The notes beneath the pieces were generated by a model, which saw only the letters and a program-made list of their open reading frames with translations, did not search any database and was not told the DNA's origin. From assembly GCA_021812265.1 (NCBI GenBank), contig JAKAOI010000179.1, positions 1-5,601 of the forward strand: 5,601 nucleotides of DNA, given 5' to 3'. How positions within the stretch are numbered: the first letter of the stretch is position 1; the number at the start of each line of letters is the position of its first letter. The position numbers and the translations under genes are program-made. Shown here piece by piece: positions 1-5,600 of the stretch. The stretch comes from Chloroflexota bacterium. Lineage in GTDB: Bacteria > Chloroflexota > Ktedonobacteria > Ktedonobacterales > JACDGC01.

Positions 1-146
1 ATAAAGGCCGCAAATAGGGCAAGCAACAGGAATAGGCCATTTTTGCTGCTTGCCGCCAATAGAGTAAGTGTTCCTGCAAATATAAACCATCCGATAAAAG
101 CGATCGCGTCTTTTTCGGTTCGGAATTTGCCAATATTATAATCCAT
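1..146 (-). CDS. Partial membrane protein downstream of moxR, probably DUF58 family N-terminus
   Basis: The reading frame opens with ATG at 146-144 and stays open to the window edge, giving 48 complete codons; the rest lies outside. After a short polar, charged start (MDYNIGKFRTEKD), two closely spaced hydrophobic stretches are visible, at about residues 14-32 (AIAFIGWFIFAGTLTLLAA) and 37-48 (GLFLLLALFAAF), separated by a short SSKN turn. A pair of N-terminal membrane helices directly after a MoxR gene is the usual architecture of DUF58 proteins, which carry a von Willebrand-like domain after the helices; that domain is not in view, so the family call is by context. The start lies only 5 bases after the moxR stop, with the nearest AAAGG 12 bases upstream, so translational coupling to moxR is likely. 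The membrane-protein call is good; the family call is moderate. Confidence 0.6.
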   Translation of the reverse strand, partial: MDYNIGKFRTEKDAIAFIGWFIFAGTLTLLAASSKNGLFLLLALFAAF

Positions 147-151
147 AGGAA

Positions 152-1126
152 TCAGCGGCCTTTGGTAAATTCAACTGGCGCAATAACCGACGCGATGATT
201 TCGGTGATAACATCTTTTGCGCCGGAAGTTCTTCGGCGGATGCTGCTTTTCATAATCAGCCGATGCGCAAGCACTGGCGCCGCCATTTTTTTTACATCAT
301 CAGGCTCTACAAATATTCTGCCATTCATAAAAGCCCATGCTTCGCACATGCGATACAGCGCAAGGGTTGCGCGCGGGCTGGCTCCTAATTCAATCAGCGG
401 GTGATTGCGTGTTCCGCGGATGATTGCAACTAAATAGCGTTCAACATCCGGCGCCCAAATAGCGGTTCTAATCTTTTGCTGCATGCGCATAATATCGTCG
501 GAGAAGGAAACCGCTTCAATTGTTTCCAACGGCTCTTCTGTTTTGAACCGGCGTGTCATAAACAATTCTTCTTCTTCTTCCGGATACCCCATTTGCGCGC
601 TGATAATAAATCTATCTAACTGCGCTTCCGGCAGCGGAAATGTGCCTTCCATTTCTACAGGATTTTGTGTGGCAATGGCCATAAATGGCTCGGGCAGCCG
701 CATTGTGTCTCTGTCTACCGTCACTTGCATTTCTGCCATTGCTTCCAGCAGCGCAGATTGCGTGCGAGGGGTTGCGCGGTTAATTTCATCAAAAAGCAGC
801 AGTTGGGTAAATATTGGACCGTTTCTAAAAATGAAGTTATTTTGTTTTTGGTCATAATAGCTTACGCCGGTGACATCGGTTGGCAATAAATCAGGTGTGC
901 CTTGGATACGCTGAAACTGCATTCCCAGTGATTTCGCCAATGATTTTGCCAGCATTGTTTTTCCGCTGCCCGGATAATCATTTATAAGGACATGTCCATT
1001 GCTCAGCATGGCGGCGAGCAGCAGATCGATAACTTCTTGTTTGCCAACGATAACTTTGCCGATATTTTCGCGGATTTTTTGCGCCCATTCAAAGACGGAT
1101 TGCGCATTTGGTGTTGGATTATTCAT
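152..1126 (-). CDS. MoxR-family AAA+ ATPase
   Basis: A complete 324-residue MoxR-type AAA+ ATPase, normal in length for the family. Visible motifs in order: a conserved start region with VIVGKQEVIDLLLAAML (25-41), Walker A DYPGSGKT (50-57), Walker B LLLFDE (109-114) followed by INRA, sensor 1 region IATQNP (151-156), the EAQLDRF segment (167-173) with the likely arginine finger R172, and sensor 2 GASPRA (248-253, R252). The Asp in place of the first Gly of Walker A is common in this family (EDVPG type) and not a defect. MoxR ATPases are thought to act as chaperones or metal-insertion motors working with DUF58 and VWA-domain partners, and a probable DUF58 gene follows 5 bases downstream. The frame is open upstream to 1252, but ATG at 1126 is preferred: it has an AAGGAAA site 4 bases before it, and the 42-residue upstream extension is unlike MoxR and overlaps a repeat element. 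Confidence 0.93.
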   Translation of the reverse strand: MNNPTPNAQSVFEWAQKIRENIGKVIVGKQEVIDLLLAAMLSNGHVLINDYPGSGKTMLAKSLAKSLGMQFQRIQGTPDLLPTDVTGVSYYDQKQNNFIFRNGPIFTQLLLFDEINRATPRTQSALLEAMAEMQVTVDRDTMRLPEPFMAIATQNPVEMEGTFPLPEAQLDRFIISAQMGYPEEEEELFMTRRFKTEEPLETIEAVSFSDDIMRMQQKIRTAIWAPDVERYLVAIIRGTRNHPLIELGASPRATLALYRMCEAWAFMNGRIFVEPDDVKKMAAPVLAHRLIMKSSIRRRTSGAKDVITEIIASVIAPVEFTKGR

Positions 1127-1130
1127 GATG

Positions 1131-1137
1131 TTTCCTT
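1131..1137 (-). promoter_or_regulatory. Ribosome binding site of moxR
   Basis: Read on the minus strand, AAGGAAA stands four bases before ATG 1126-1124. It decides the start of the ATPase against longer in-frame alternatives reaching 1252. On the minus strand TATAGT also lies at 1154-1149, a possible -10 box, but no convincing -35 goes with it, so I do not call a promoter there. Confidence 0.6.
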
Positions 1138-1147
1138 GATAAATAAA

Positions 1148-1298
1148 TACTATACAGGCCTTTCGCTTCAGCAGGGAAAATCGAGGGATGTATACGGGGC
1201 AGTCGTCCCTTGTACGCGGTTCTGGGGTGTCCCCAGCCCCCTTCTGCTTCAAATACGAGAAACATATGCTGTTCTTTCAAGCGAAAGTCCTACTATAC
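1148..1298. mobile_element. MITE-like element with direct-repeat ends and inverted terminal repeats
   Basis: Non-coding element between the moxR ribosome site and the shared intergenic space. The perfect 8-base direct repeat TACTATAC occurs at 1148-1155 and 1291-1298. Just inside lie inverted ends: GGCCTTTCGCTT at 1157-1168 and AAGCGAAAGTCC at 1279-1290, which pair over 11 of 12 positions (9 contiguous: CTTTCGCTT/AAGCGAAAG). The right inverted end abuts its direct repeat; the left is separated by one A. The interior holds GC-rich dyads: CTGGGG-TGT-CCCCAG (1222-1236) and AGGGA...TCCCT (1184-1188/1206-1210). Short size, inverted ends, flanking duplication and lack of a reading frame fit a non-autonomous transposon remnant (MITE). 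It could instead be a structured 5' leader of moxR mRNA, since the whole element can fold into a stem-loop. No transposase is in the window, so the mobilising family is unknown. Confidence 0.5.
1222..1236. repeat. Perfect GC-rich hairpin inside the MITE-like element
   Basis: CTGGGG and CCCCAG form a perfect 6-base stem around a TGT loop. On the minus strand it is preceded by AAGGGGG and followed by AGAACC. No T-run follows on either strand, so it is not a typical intrinsic terminator. It lies upstream of moxR and would be in its leader if transcription starts farther right. Confidence 0.6.
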
Positions 1299-1447
1299 TG
1301 ATCTGATTTAAATGGGTAATTTTCCCGATAAAAAATAACAGACAACCGCTTAGACGATTGCCGGAAATGAGTGTTTTGCAGGTATTATAACATGACCCTG
1401 CAGAATTTGTCATGCTGTCTCTCAGTTAACTCACAAAATTAATATTA

Positions 1448-1497
1448 TGTGATATAGATCAGATACAATAAATGTGGTGAGGGATACAATGTGAGTA
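1448..1497 (+). promoter_or_regulatory. Predicted class II CRP/FNR-type promoter of the CoA-transferase gene
   Basis: TGTGATATAGATCAGA (1448-1463) contains the palindromic core TGAT-ATAG-ATCA (1450-1461), matching the half-site spacing of both FNR (TTGAT-N4-ATCAA) and CRP (TGTGA-N6-TCACA) operators. Downstream, TACAAT at 1485-1490 is a good -10 box, with a weak -35 (GATACA, 1462-1467, only ACA matching) at the ideal 17-base spacing. Placing +1 seven bases after the -10 gives position 1497, and the palindrome centre (1455.5) then falls at -41.5, the standard class II activator position. A weak -35 plus a correctly placed site suggests an activator-dependent promoter. The predicted leader is 66 bases. 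The regulator is not in the window; whether it is FNR-like (oxygen) or CRP-like (carbon) cannot be told, since the left half resembles CRP and the core fits both. Confidence 0.5.
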
Positions 1498-1547
1498 GCA
1501 GATATGTAAGTAAAAATTTTTTTTGAGTACTGGGCTGGTTTATAAGC

Positions 1548-1554
1548 AGAAAGG
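1548..1554 (+). promoter_or_regulatory. Ribosome binding site of the CoA-transferase gene
   Basis: AGAAAGG ends eight bases before ATG 1563-1565. It supports this ATG, which is also the first codon of the family's conserved N-terminal region. Confidence 0.6.
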
Positions 1555-1562
1555 TTCTTTTT

Positions 1563-2897
1563 ATGACGACATGGTGCACAGCCGAAGAAGCGGTTCGTGT
1601 TGTTCAATCGGGTAATAGAGTATATGTACAGGGGTTTGCTGTAACGCCGACTCCGTTGCTGCAAGCTTTAACGGCGCGCGGCCAAGAATTGGAAAATGTA
1701 GAAATTGTGCATTTGCACACCTATGGCCCAACCCCATATACCGATCCTCAGTGGGCGGGGCATTTTTTGCTGCGAGCTATATTTGTGAGCGATAACACGC
1801 GGCAGGCAATTAATTCTGGGCGGGGAACGTATACCCCCATATTCCTTTCGGATGTTCCGGCAACGTTTCGCCACGGCGGCGAAATGGCCATTGATGTTGC
1901 GTTTATCCAAGTATCGCCACCCGACAGCCATGGGTGCTGCTCTTTGGGTCCTGCGGTAGACGCTACATTGGCCGCAGTAAACCACGCAAGGCATGTAGTG
2001 GCGTTAGTGAATCCGCATGTTCCCAGAGCGCATGGTATGGGATTCATCAATTTTTCCAGAATAGAGTATGCCGTGCACTGCTCGGATCCGTTGTATGTAA
2101 CTGATGTTGTGCGTCCGAATGATGTACAGAGCCGTATTGGCCGCTATACAGCTGAATTGATAGAAGATGGCGCAACCCTGCAGATGGGTATTGGCGCTAT
2201 TCCCAACGCTGTGTTGTCAGAACTGGGGGATCGCCGCAATTTAGGCATTCACACAGAAATGTTTTCTGATGGTGTTATTAATTTAGTGAAAAAAGGAGTA
2301 ATTACCGGCGCGCGTAAGAAGCTGGATCCGGGGAAGATTGTCTCTTCATTTGCCATTGGGTCCCAGGAACTGATGGATTTTATCGATGATAATCCGATGG
2401 TTGAATTTTATCCGTTTGATTATACGAATGATTCACATATTATCCGGCAGTTCGATCATATGGTGTCTATCAACAGCGCTATTCAAGTAGATTTAACCGG
2501 CCAAGTGTGCGCGGAATCTATTGGAACATATATTTACAGCGGTGTGGGCGGGCAGATGGACTTTTTGCGCGGCGCAGCGCTTTCGCCAAATGGCAAGCCG
2601 ATTATTGCGCTTCCTTCTACAGTTTCTGCAAAAAGAATGGCCGATGAAGATTTAGACGCTATGATGCAAGAACCGATTGATGGGCAAATTTCGCGCATTA
2701 CGCCGTTTCTTGCCCCAGGAGCCTCGGTTACTACAACGAAAGCGCATTTGTATTATGTTATTACCGAATATGGCGTTGCCTATTTGCATGGCCTTAGCCT
2801 GAAAGATAGAGCGCTGAAATTAATTGAAATTGCGGCGCCGCAATTCCGAGAGCAGTTGGAACGCGCTGCGTTTGCTAATAAACTGTTGGCGCGGTAA
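1563..2897 (+). CDS. Acetyl-CoA hydrolase/transferase family CoA-transferase (4-hydroxybutyrate or butyrate:acetate type)
   Basis: Complete 444-residue enzyme of the family that includes 4-hydroxybutyrate CoA-transferase, butyryl-CoA:acetate CoA-transferase and acetyl-CoA hydrolase; length is normal. It moves CoA between acyl-CoA and a free acid in the cytoplasm through a glutamyl-CoA thioester. Visible landmarks: N-terminal domain with VSPPDSHGCCSLG (118-129), GIGAIPNAVL (209-218), the signature GIHTEMFSDG (228-237) with the probable catalytic E232, FIDDNPMVEFYPFDYTND (273-290), INSAIQVDLTGQVCAES (303-319), GVGGQMDFLRGA (327-338) and the C-terminal TEYGVAYLHG (401-410). Two oddities: the segment between PST (351-353) and SRI (377-379) is longer than in the members I remember, and the usual AHP near the C-terminus reads A424-A425-P426. 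The substrate cannot be fixed from sequence; a CoA-transferase is more likely than a hydrolase. It is preceded by a predicted CRP/FNR promoter and followed 184 bases later by hutU. Confidence 0.9.
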   Translation: MTTWCTAEEAVRVVQSGNRVYVQGFAVTPTPLLQALTARGQELENVEIVHLHTYGPTPYTDPQWAGHFLLRAIFVSDNTRQAINSGRGTYTPIFLSDVPATFRHGGEMAIDVAFIQVSPPDSHGCCSLGPAVDATLAAVNHARHVVALVNPHVPRAHGMGFINFSRIEYAVHCSDPLYVTDVVRPNDVQSRIGRYTAELIEDGATLQMGIGAIPNAVLSELGDRRNLGIHTEMFSDGVINLVKKGVITGARKKLDPGKIVSSFAIGSQELMDFIDDNPMVEFYPFDYTNDSHIIRQFDHMVSINSAIQVDLTGQVCAESIGTYIYSGVGGQMDFLRGAALSPNGKPIIALPSTVSAKRMADEDLDAMMQEPIDGQISRITPFLAPGASVTTTKAHLYYVITEYGVAYLHGLSLKDRALKLIEIAAPQFREQLERAAFANKLLAR

Positions 2898-2963
2898 ACG
2901 CTTGCGGAAATAACCGGTTTCATGTTACGCTGTAGCCATAGGCGCTTTCTTTTTTAGGCGTTT

Positions 2964-2994
2964 TTGGCAATGTTTAGCGCGCTCCTTTTATAGT
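2964..2994 (+). promoter_or_regulatory. Possible sigma-70-type promoter of hutU
   Basis: TTGGCA (2964-2969) and TATAGT (2989-2994) resemble -35 and -10 boxes, but the 19-base spacer is longer than optimal; reading the -10 as TTATAG gives 18. Transcription would start near 3001 and give a leader of about 80 bases containing the AAAGCGCC arm of the dyad. Moderate to weak support. Confidence 0.3.
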
Positions 2995-3069
2995 TTTTGC
3001 GCGTATAAAGCGCCGCTATATGCGAAAATAATTTGCCGGATATGAAAAACGCTGATTTTGTCTCGATGT

Positions 3070-3074
3070 GGAGG
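3070..3074 (+). promoter_or_regulatory. Ribosome binding site of hutU
   Basis: GGAGG with seven bases to ATG 3082-3084. It selects this ATG over the upstream in-frame TTG at 3058 and over the out-of-frame ATG at 3078, which reaches a stop after five codons. Confidence 0.75.
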
Positions 3075-3081
3075 CCAATGT

Positions 3082-4764
3082 ATGGCAATCTCTGATACTC
3101 ATAACCATGCCGGGCCGCGTGTGGTGCGCGCGCCGCACGGTTCCGAAATATCCTGCAAAGGCTGGGAACAGGAAGCGGCGCTGCGCATGCTGATGAATAA
3201 CTTAGATCCCGATGTTGCGGAACGCCCGGATGATCTGATCATCTATGGGGGATCGGGAAAAGCCGCCAGAAACTGGGAAAGTTTTGACGCAATTGTGCGC
3301 ACGCTGCGCCGTTTGGAAAATGATGAAACCTTGCTGGTGCAGTCGGGAAAACCTGTAGGTGTATTTACCACATCACCGGATGCGCCGCGTGTGTTGATTG
3401 CTAACGCCAATTTGGTAGGCGAGTGGAGCAATTGGGATGAGTTTCGCCGTTTAGACGCTCTTGGCTTAACTATGTATGGCCAGATGACGGCGGGATCGTG
3501 GATTTATATCGGCTCTCAAGGCATAGTTCAGGGAACATATGAAACGTTTGCCGAGGCGGCGCGCCAATATTTTGGCGGATCTTTAAAAGGAACGATAACG
3601 CTGACCGCAGGCCTTGGCGGCATGGGAGGCGCTCAGCCGCTGGCAGTTACCATGAATGAAGGTGTATGTATTGCTGTAGAGGCAGACGTCTCACGTATTC
3701 AGCGCCGGATCGATACCGGATATCTGGATGAGATGAGCGATTCGCTGGAGGACGCATTGGCTCGCGCCGAGGCGTATAAAAAAGCGGGAATTGCAAAATC
3801 AATTGGGCTGCTGGGCAACGCTGCGGAAATTCACCCAGAATTAGCGCGCCGCGGCTGGGTTCCCGATTTAGTTACAGATCAAACTTCAGCGCACGACGCC
3901 TTAAACGGCTATATACCGGCGCATTATTCATTGGAAGCCGCCGCCGAACTTCGCACAAATAATCCTGCAGAGTATGAAAAGCTTTCTGTAGCGTCGATGG
4001 GTGAACATGTTAAGGCAATGCTGGAATTTCAAAAACAAGGCTCGGTTACCTTCGATTATGGCAATAATATTCGCGGGCAGGCGCTCAAGGCCGGCGTTAC
4101 CAATGCGCTAGATTTCCCCGGATTTGTTCCGGCGTTTATACGACCGCTGTTCTGCGAAGGAAAAGGCCCGTTTCGCTGGGCTGCTCTTTCCGGAGACCCG
4201 CAAGACATTTTTACTACCGATCAGGAGCTGTTGAAGCTGTTCCCTGAAGACGCTGGCCTGCGCCGCTGGATTACGATGGCCGAGCAGCGCATTCATTTTC
4301 AAGGATTGCCGGCGCGTATTTGCTGGCTTGGCTATGGTGAACGCGATAAAGCTGGACTGCTTTTTAATGAACTGGTGCGCGCCGGCAAGGTGAAAGGTCC
4401 GATTGTCATTGGCCGCGATCATCTGGATAGCGGTTCCGTTGCTTCGCCATATCGTGAAACAGAAGCCATGAAAGATGGATCAGACGCTATTGCTGATTGG
4501 CCAATTTTAAATGCGCTGTTGAATACCGCGTCGGGCGCTTCATGGGTTTCGGTGCATAATGGCGGAGGTGTTGGTATTGGCTATTCGCTGCACGCCGGTA
4601 TGGTAGTTGTGGCAGATGGCTCTGAGCGGGCGGCGCAGAAATTGCGTCGTGTGCTTACTAATGACCCCGGCACTGGTGTTATGCGGCATGTAGACGCCGG
4701 TTACGAAAAAGCTCAAAACGTTGCCCGTGAACGTGGGGTAGATATTCCCATGTTGGATGAGTAA
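3082..4764 (+). CDS. hutU: Urocanate hydratase (urocanase)
   Basis: Complete 560-residue urocanase, close to the family's usual length of about 550-560. It converts urocanate to 4-imidazolone-5-propionate, the second step of histidine degradation, using tightly bound NAD+ as an electrophile. Visible motifs: [13 protein letters not shown] (53-65), the glycine-rich NAD-binding stretch [12 protein letters not shown] (177-188), [20 protein letters not shown] (from R354), the urocanase signature [10 protein letters not shown] with its conserved cysteine at C414 (equivalent to the active-site Cys410 of the Pseudomonas putida enzyme), and [16 protein letters not shown] (from H492). The C-terminus [10 protein letters not shown] is typical, so the gene is intact. 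The start is chosen by GGAGG at 3070-3074; a TTG start at 3058 would add eight residues (MSRCGGQC) unlike the family. No hutH, hutI or formiminoglutamate gene adjoins it, so it is isolated here from the rest of the pathway. Confidence 0.97.
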   Translation: MAISDTHNHAGPRVVRAPHGSEISCKGWEQEAALRMLMNNLDPDVAERPDDLIIYGGSGKAARNWESFDAIVRTLRRLENDETLLVQSGKPVGVFTTSPDAPRVLIANANLVGEWSNWDEFRRLDALGLTMYGQMTAGSWIYIGSQGIVQGTYETFAEAARQYFGGSLKGTITLTAGLGGMGGAQPLAVTMNEGVCIAVEADVSRIQRRIDTGYLDEMSDSLEDALARAEAYKKAGIAKSIGLLGNAAEIHPELARRGWVPDLVTDQTSAHDALNGYIPAHYSLEAAAELRTNNPAEYEKLSVASMGEHVKAMLEFQKQGSVTFDYGNNIRGQALKAGVTNALDFPGFVPAFIRPLFCEGKGPFRWAALSGDPQDIFTTDQELLKLFPEDAGLRRWITMAEQRIHFQGLPARICWLGYGERDKAGLLFNELVRAGKVKGPIVIGRDHLDSGSVASPYRETEAMKDGSDAIADWPILNALLNTASGASWVSVHNGGGVGIGYSLHAGMVVVADGSERAAQKLRRVLTNDPGTGVMRHVDAGYEKAQNVARERGVDIPMLDE

Positions 4765-4793
4765 TGGTATGTATTGTTTGTGGTTGAGTTATT

Positions 4794-4907
4794 TATAGAT
4801 CTGAACCTTGAAAGGGAATAAGAAGGAATTTGGGGGCGCTCCAAAACCCTGTTTTGGGGCCTGCCCCATATCCCGTTTATACATTTGTTTCTGTTCAGAT
4901 TTTTATT
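4794..4907 (+). repeat. GC-rich hairpin cluster enclosed by an inverted repeat, possible hutU terminator
   Basis: Downstream of hutU, ATCTGAAC (4799-4806) is the exact reverse complement of GTTCAGAT (4893-4900), and the second arm runs straight into TTTTATT. Enclosed are overlapping palindromes: CCAAAAC-CCT-GTTTTGG (4841-4857, 7-base perfect stem), TTTGG/CCAAA (4829-4833/4841-4845) and TGGGG-CCTG-CCCCA (4855-4868). The first shares arms with the other two, so these folds exclude one another. The GGGGGC...GCCCC style resembles GC-rich intergenic repeats seen in many Clostridia. The outer arm followed by T-rich sequence could end hutU transcription, but the 86-base enclosed segment is long for an intrinsic terminator. 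Confidence 0.45.
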
Positions 4908-4934
4908 GAGAATACAGAAAGGATAAAATTTTGC
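4905..4934 (+). repeat. 30-base direct repeat, copy 1
   Basis: ATTGAGAATACAGAAAGGAT followed by AAAATTTTGC matches 5571-5600 at 26 of 30 positions without gaps. It lies 96 bases upstream of the DUF4190-type gene. Its AAGGATA (4919-4925) is also the reverse complement of TATCCTT (4948-4954), and GGATATATCC (4943-4952) is a perfect palindrome, so the region may fold. It could be a shared regulatory site or the trace of a duplication. No plausible start codon follows it except a TTG opening a nine-codon frame. Confidence 0.5.
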
Positions 4935-5017
4935 ACATTCTCGGATATATCCTTGCATAGAAATGTTTTTATAAATCGAGCACCAGTTGTATAGATATTT
5001 GTGCAATTAAAGAAAAT

Positions 5018-5024
5018 AAGGGGA
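5018..5024 (+). promoter_or_regulatory. Ribosome binding site of the DUF4190-type gene
   Basis: AAGGGGA lies six bases before ATG 5031-5033 and decides this start over the in-frame GTG at 5001, which has no such site. Confidence 0.7.
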
Positions 5025-5030
5025 AATTAT

Positions 5031-5519
5031 ATGGATCCAACGAGTCAGTCACCGGAGCAGTCATCGGCAACTGCGCCGCAGTTTTCGCAACAAAATGCGC
5101 CGCAGAACCCTAATCCCGCAGAAATACCGCCATCATATGCGCAGCCATTTCCCTATCCTGCGGATACACAATTTCCACCGCCAAATGGGCAGATGTTTCC
5201 TTATCCGATGTATATGACACCAACACAGGATATGACACAAAAAATAAATGGGTTTTCACTTGCTTCCATGATTCTTGGTATTTTGGGTATTCTGTCATCT
5301 TGCACTATAATTTTAGGCGGAATATTTGGCGTTCTTGGACTTATTTTTGGAATAATAGGGCTGGCGCAGCAAAAAAGCGGCCGTTTTACGGGCAGCAGTA
5401 AAGGTTTTGGCATTGCCGGCGCCATAACCTCTGGTGTTAGTTTGTTGTTGGTTCTTATTTTTGTTTTATTGTTGGTCATTGGCAATGGCAACTATAATTT
5501 CAATATTTCAGGATCTTAA
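5031..5519 (+). CDS. Small Pro/Gln-rich membrane protein, DUF4190-like
   Basis: A 162-residue protein in two parts. Residues 1-70 are low-complexity, rich in Pro, Gln, Ser and Ala with repeated FPYP/PYP motifs (FPYP at 40-43 and 56-59), likely disordered and cytoplasmic. From N73 to about I150 it is strongly hydrophobic: NGFSLASMILGILGIL (73-88), a GGIFGVLGLIFGIIGLAQ stretch (96-113), a short basic loop with KSGRFTGSSKG (115-125), then GIAGAITSGVSLLLVLIFVL (127-146), and a short Asn-rich tail. The pattern of N-x-x-SLASMILGILG, then glycine-rich helix, then GFGIAGAI is that of DUF4190-type membrane proteins common in Firmicutes and Actinobacteria; their function is not known. It is separated from hutU by 266 bases of hairpins and repeats, so it is probably transcribed on its own. 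No confident promoter was found; the base composition is more A+T rich than hutU. Confidence 0.8.
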   Translation: MDPTSQSPEQSSATAPQFSQQNAPQNPNPAEIPPSYAQPFPYPADTQFPPPNGQMFPYPMYMTPTQDMTQKINGFSLASMILGILGILSSCTIILGGIFGVLGLIFGIIGLAQQKSGRFTGSSKGFGIAGAITSGVSLLLVLIFVLLLVIGNGNYNFNISGS

Positions 5520-5524
5520 ATCAG

Positions 5525-5542
5525 TATACAGTTGAATGTATA
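5525..5542. repeat. Short hairpin after the DUF4190-type gene
   Basis: TATACA and TGTATA form a perfect 6-base stem around GTTGAA, starting six bases after the stop codon. No T-run follows, so it is a poor intrinsic terminator; it may simply protect the 3' end or be chance in A+T-rich DNA. Confidence 0.35.
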
Positions 5543-5570
5543 GGATTGATGCAAAAGATACGCTAATAAT

Positions 5571-5600
5571 ATTGGGAATACGGAAAGGATAAATTTTTTC
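5571..5600 (+). repeat. 30-base direct repeat, copy 2
   Basis: ATTGGGAATACGGAAAGGAT followed by AAATTTTTTC matches copy 1 (4905-4934) at 26 of 30 positions. The window ends one base later, so the true right boundary of the repeat is unknown and the match could continue outside. If copy 1 marks a region upstream of a DUF4190-type gene, copy 2 could precede another such gene. Confidence 0.5.

Larger units (their letters stand above)
2898..3081 (+). other. Structured spacer / possible leader between the CoA-transferase gene and hutU
   Basis: No gene is visible in these 184 bases. They hold GCGC-rich dyads: GGCGCTTT (2941-2948) is the exact reverse complement of AAAGCGCC (3007-3014), and TATAG (2989-2993) pairs with CTATA (3016-3020) around inner GCGC/GCGC (2999-3002/3010-3013). 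AACCGGTT is a short palindrome just after the CoA-transferase stop. A T-rich run (TTTCTTTTTT, 2946-2955) follows only a weak GCC-ATA-GGC stem, so a clear intrinsic terminator is missing and read-through into hutU is possible. TAGGCG followed by T-rich sequence occurs twice (2939 and 2955). Confidence 0.4.

Noticed and set aside
100..107. GCGATCGC octamer resembling the cyanobacterial HIP1 repeat
   Set aside because: It occurs once, within the coding sequence of the partial membrane protein; HIP1-rich genomes show it about once per kilobase.
1127..1252. 42-codon in-frame extension of moxR upstream of ATG 1126
   Set aside because: It runs through the repeat element, looks unlike any MoxR N-terminus, and ATG 1126 has a close AAGGAAA site.
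992..1306. Plus-strand 104-codon frame opposite moxR and the element
   Set aside because: It is antisense to the conserved ATPase, has no recognisable motifs, and is best explained as a shadow frame.
1386..1391. TATAAC as a -10 box for the CoA-transferase gene
   Set aside because: The only -35-like sequence nearby (TTGCCG at 1358-1363) is 22 bases away, outside the workable spacing.
1431..1664. Minus-strand 77-codon frame across the CoA-transferase start
   Set aside because: It overlaps the promoter and the start of a well-supported gene on the other strand and shows no protein-like pattern.
2931..2955. Intrinsic terminator after the CoA-transferase gene
   Set aside because: The T-rich run at 2946-2955 follows only a three-base stem (GCC-ATA-GGC), too weak to call.
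4108..4422. Minus-strand 104-codon frame inside hutU
   Set aside because: It is antisense to conserved urocanase motifs including C414, so it is a shadow of a strongly constrained gene.
4931..4960. TTG-initiated nine-codon frame after AAAGGAT, a possible leader peptide
   Set aside because: It is too short, has a weak start codon and shows no amino-acid bias that would suggest attenuation.
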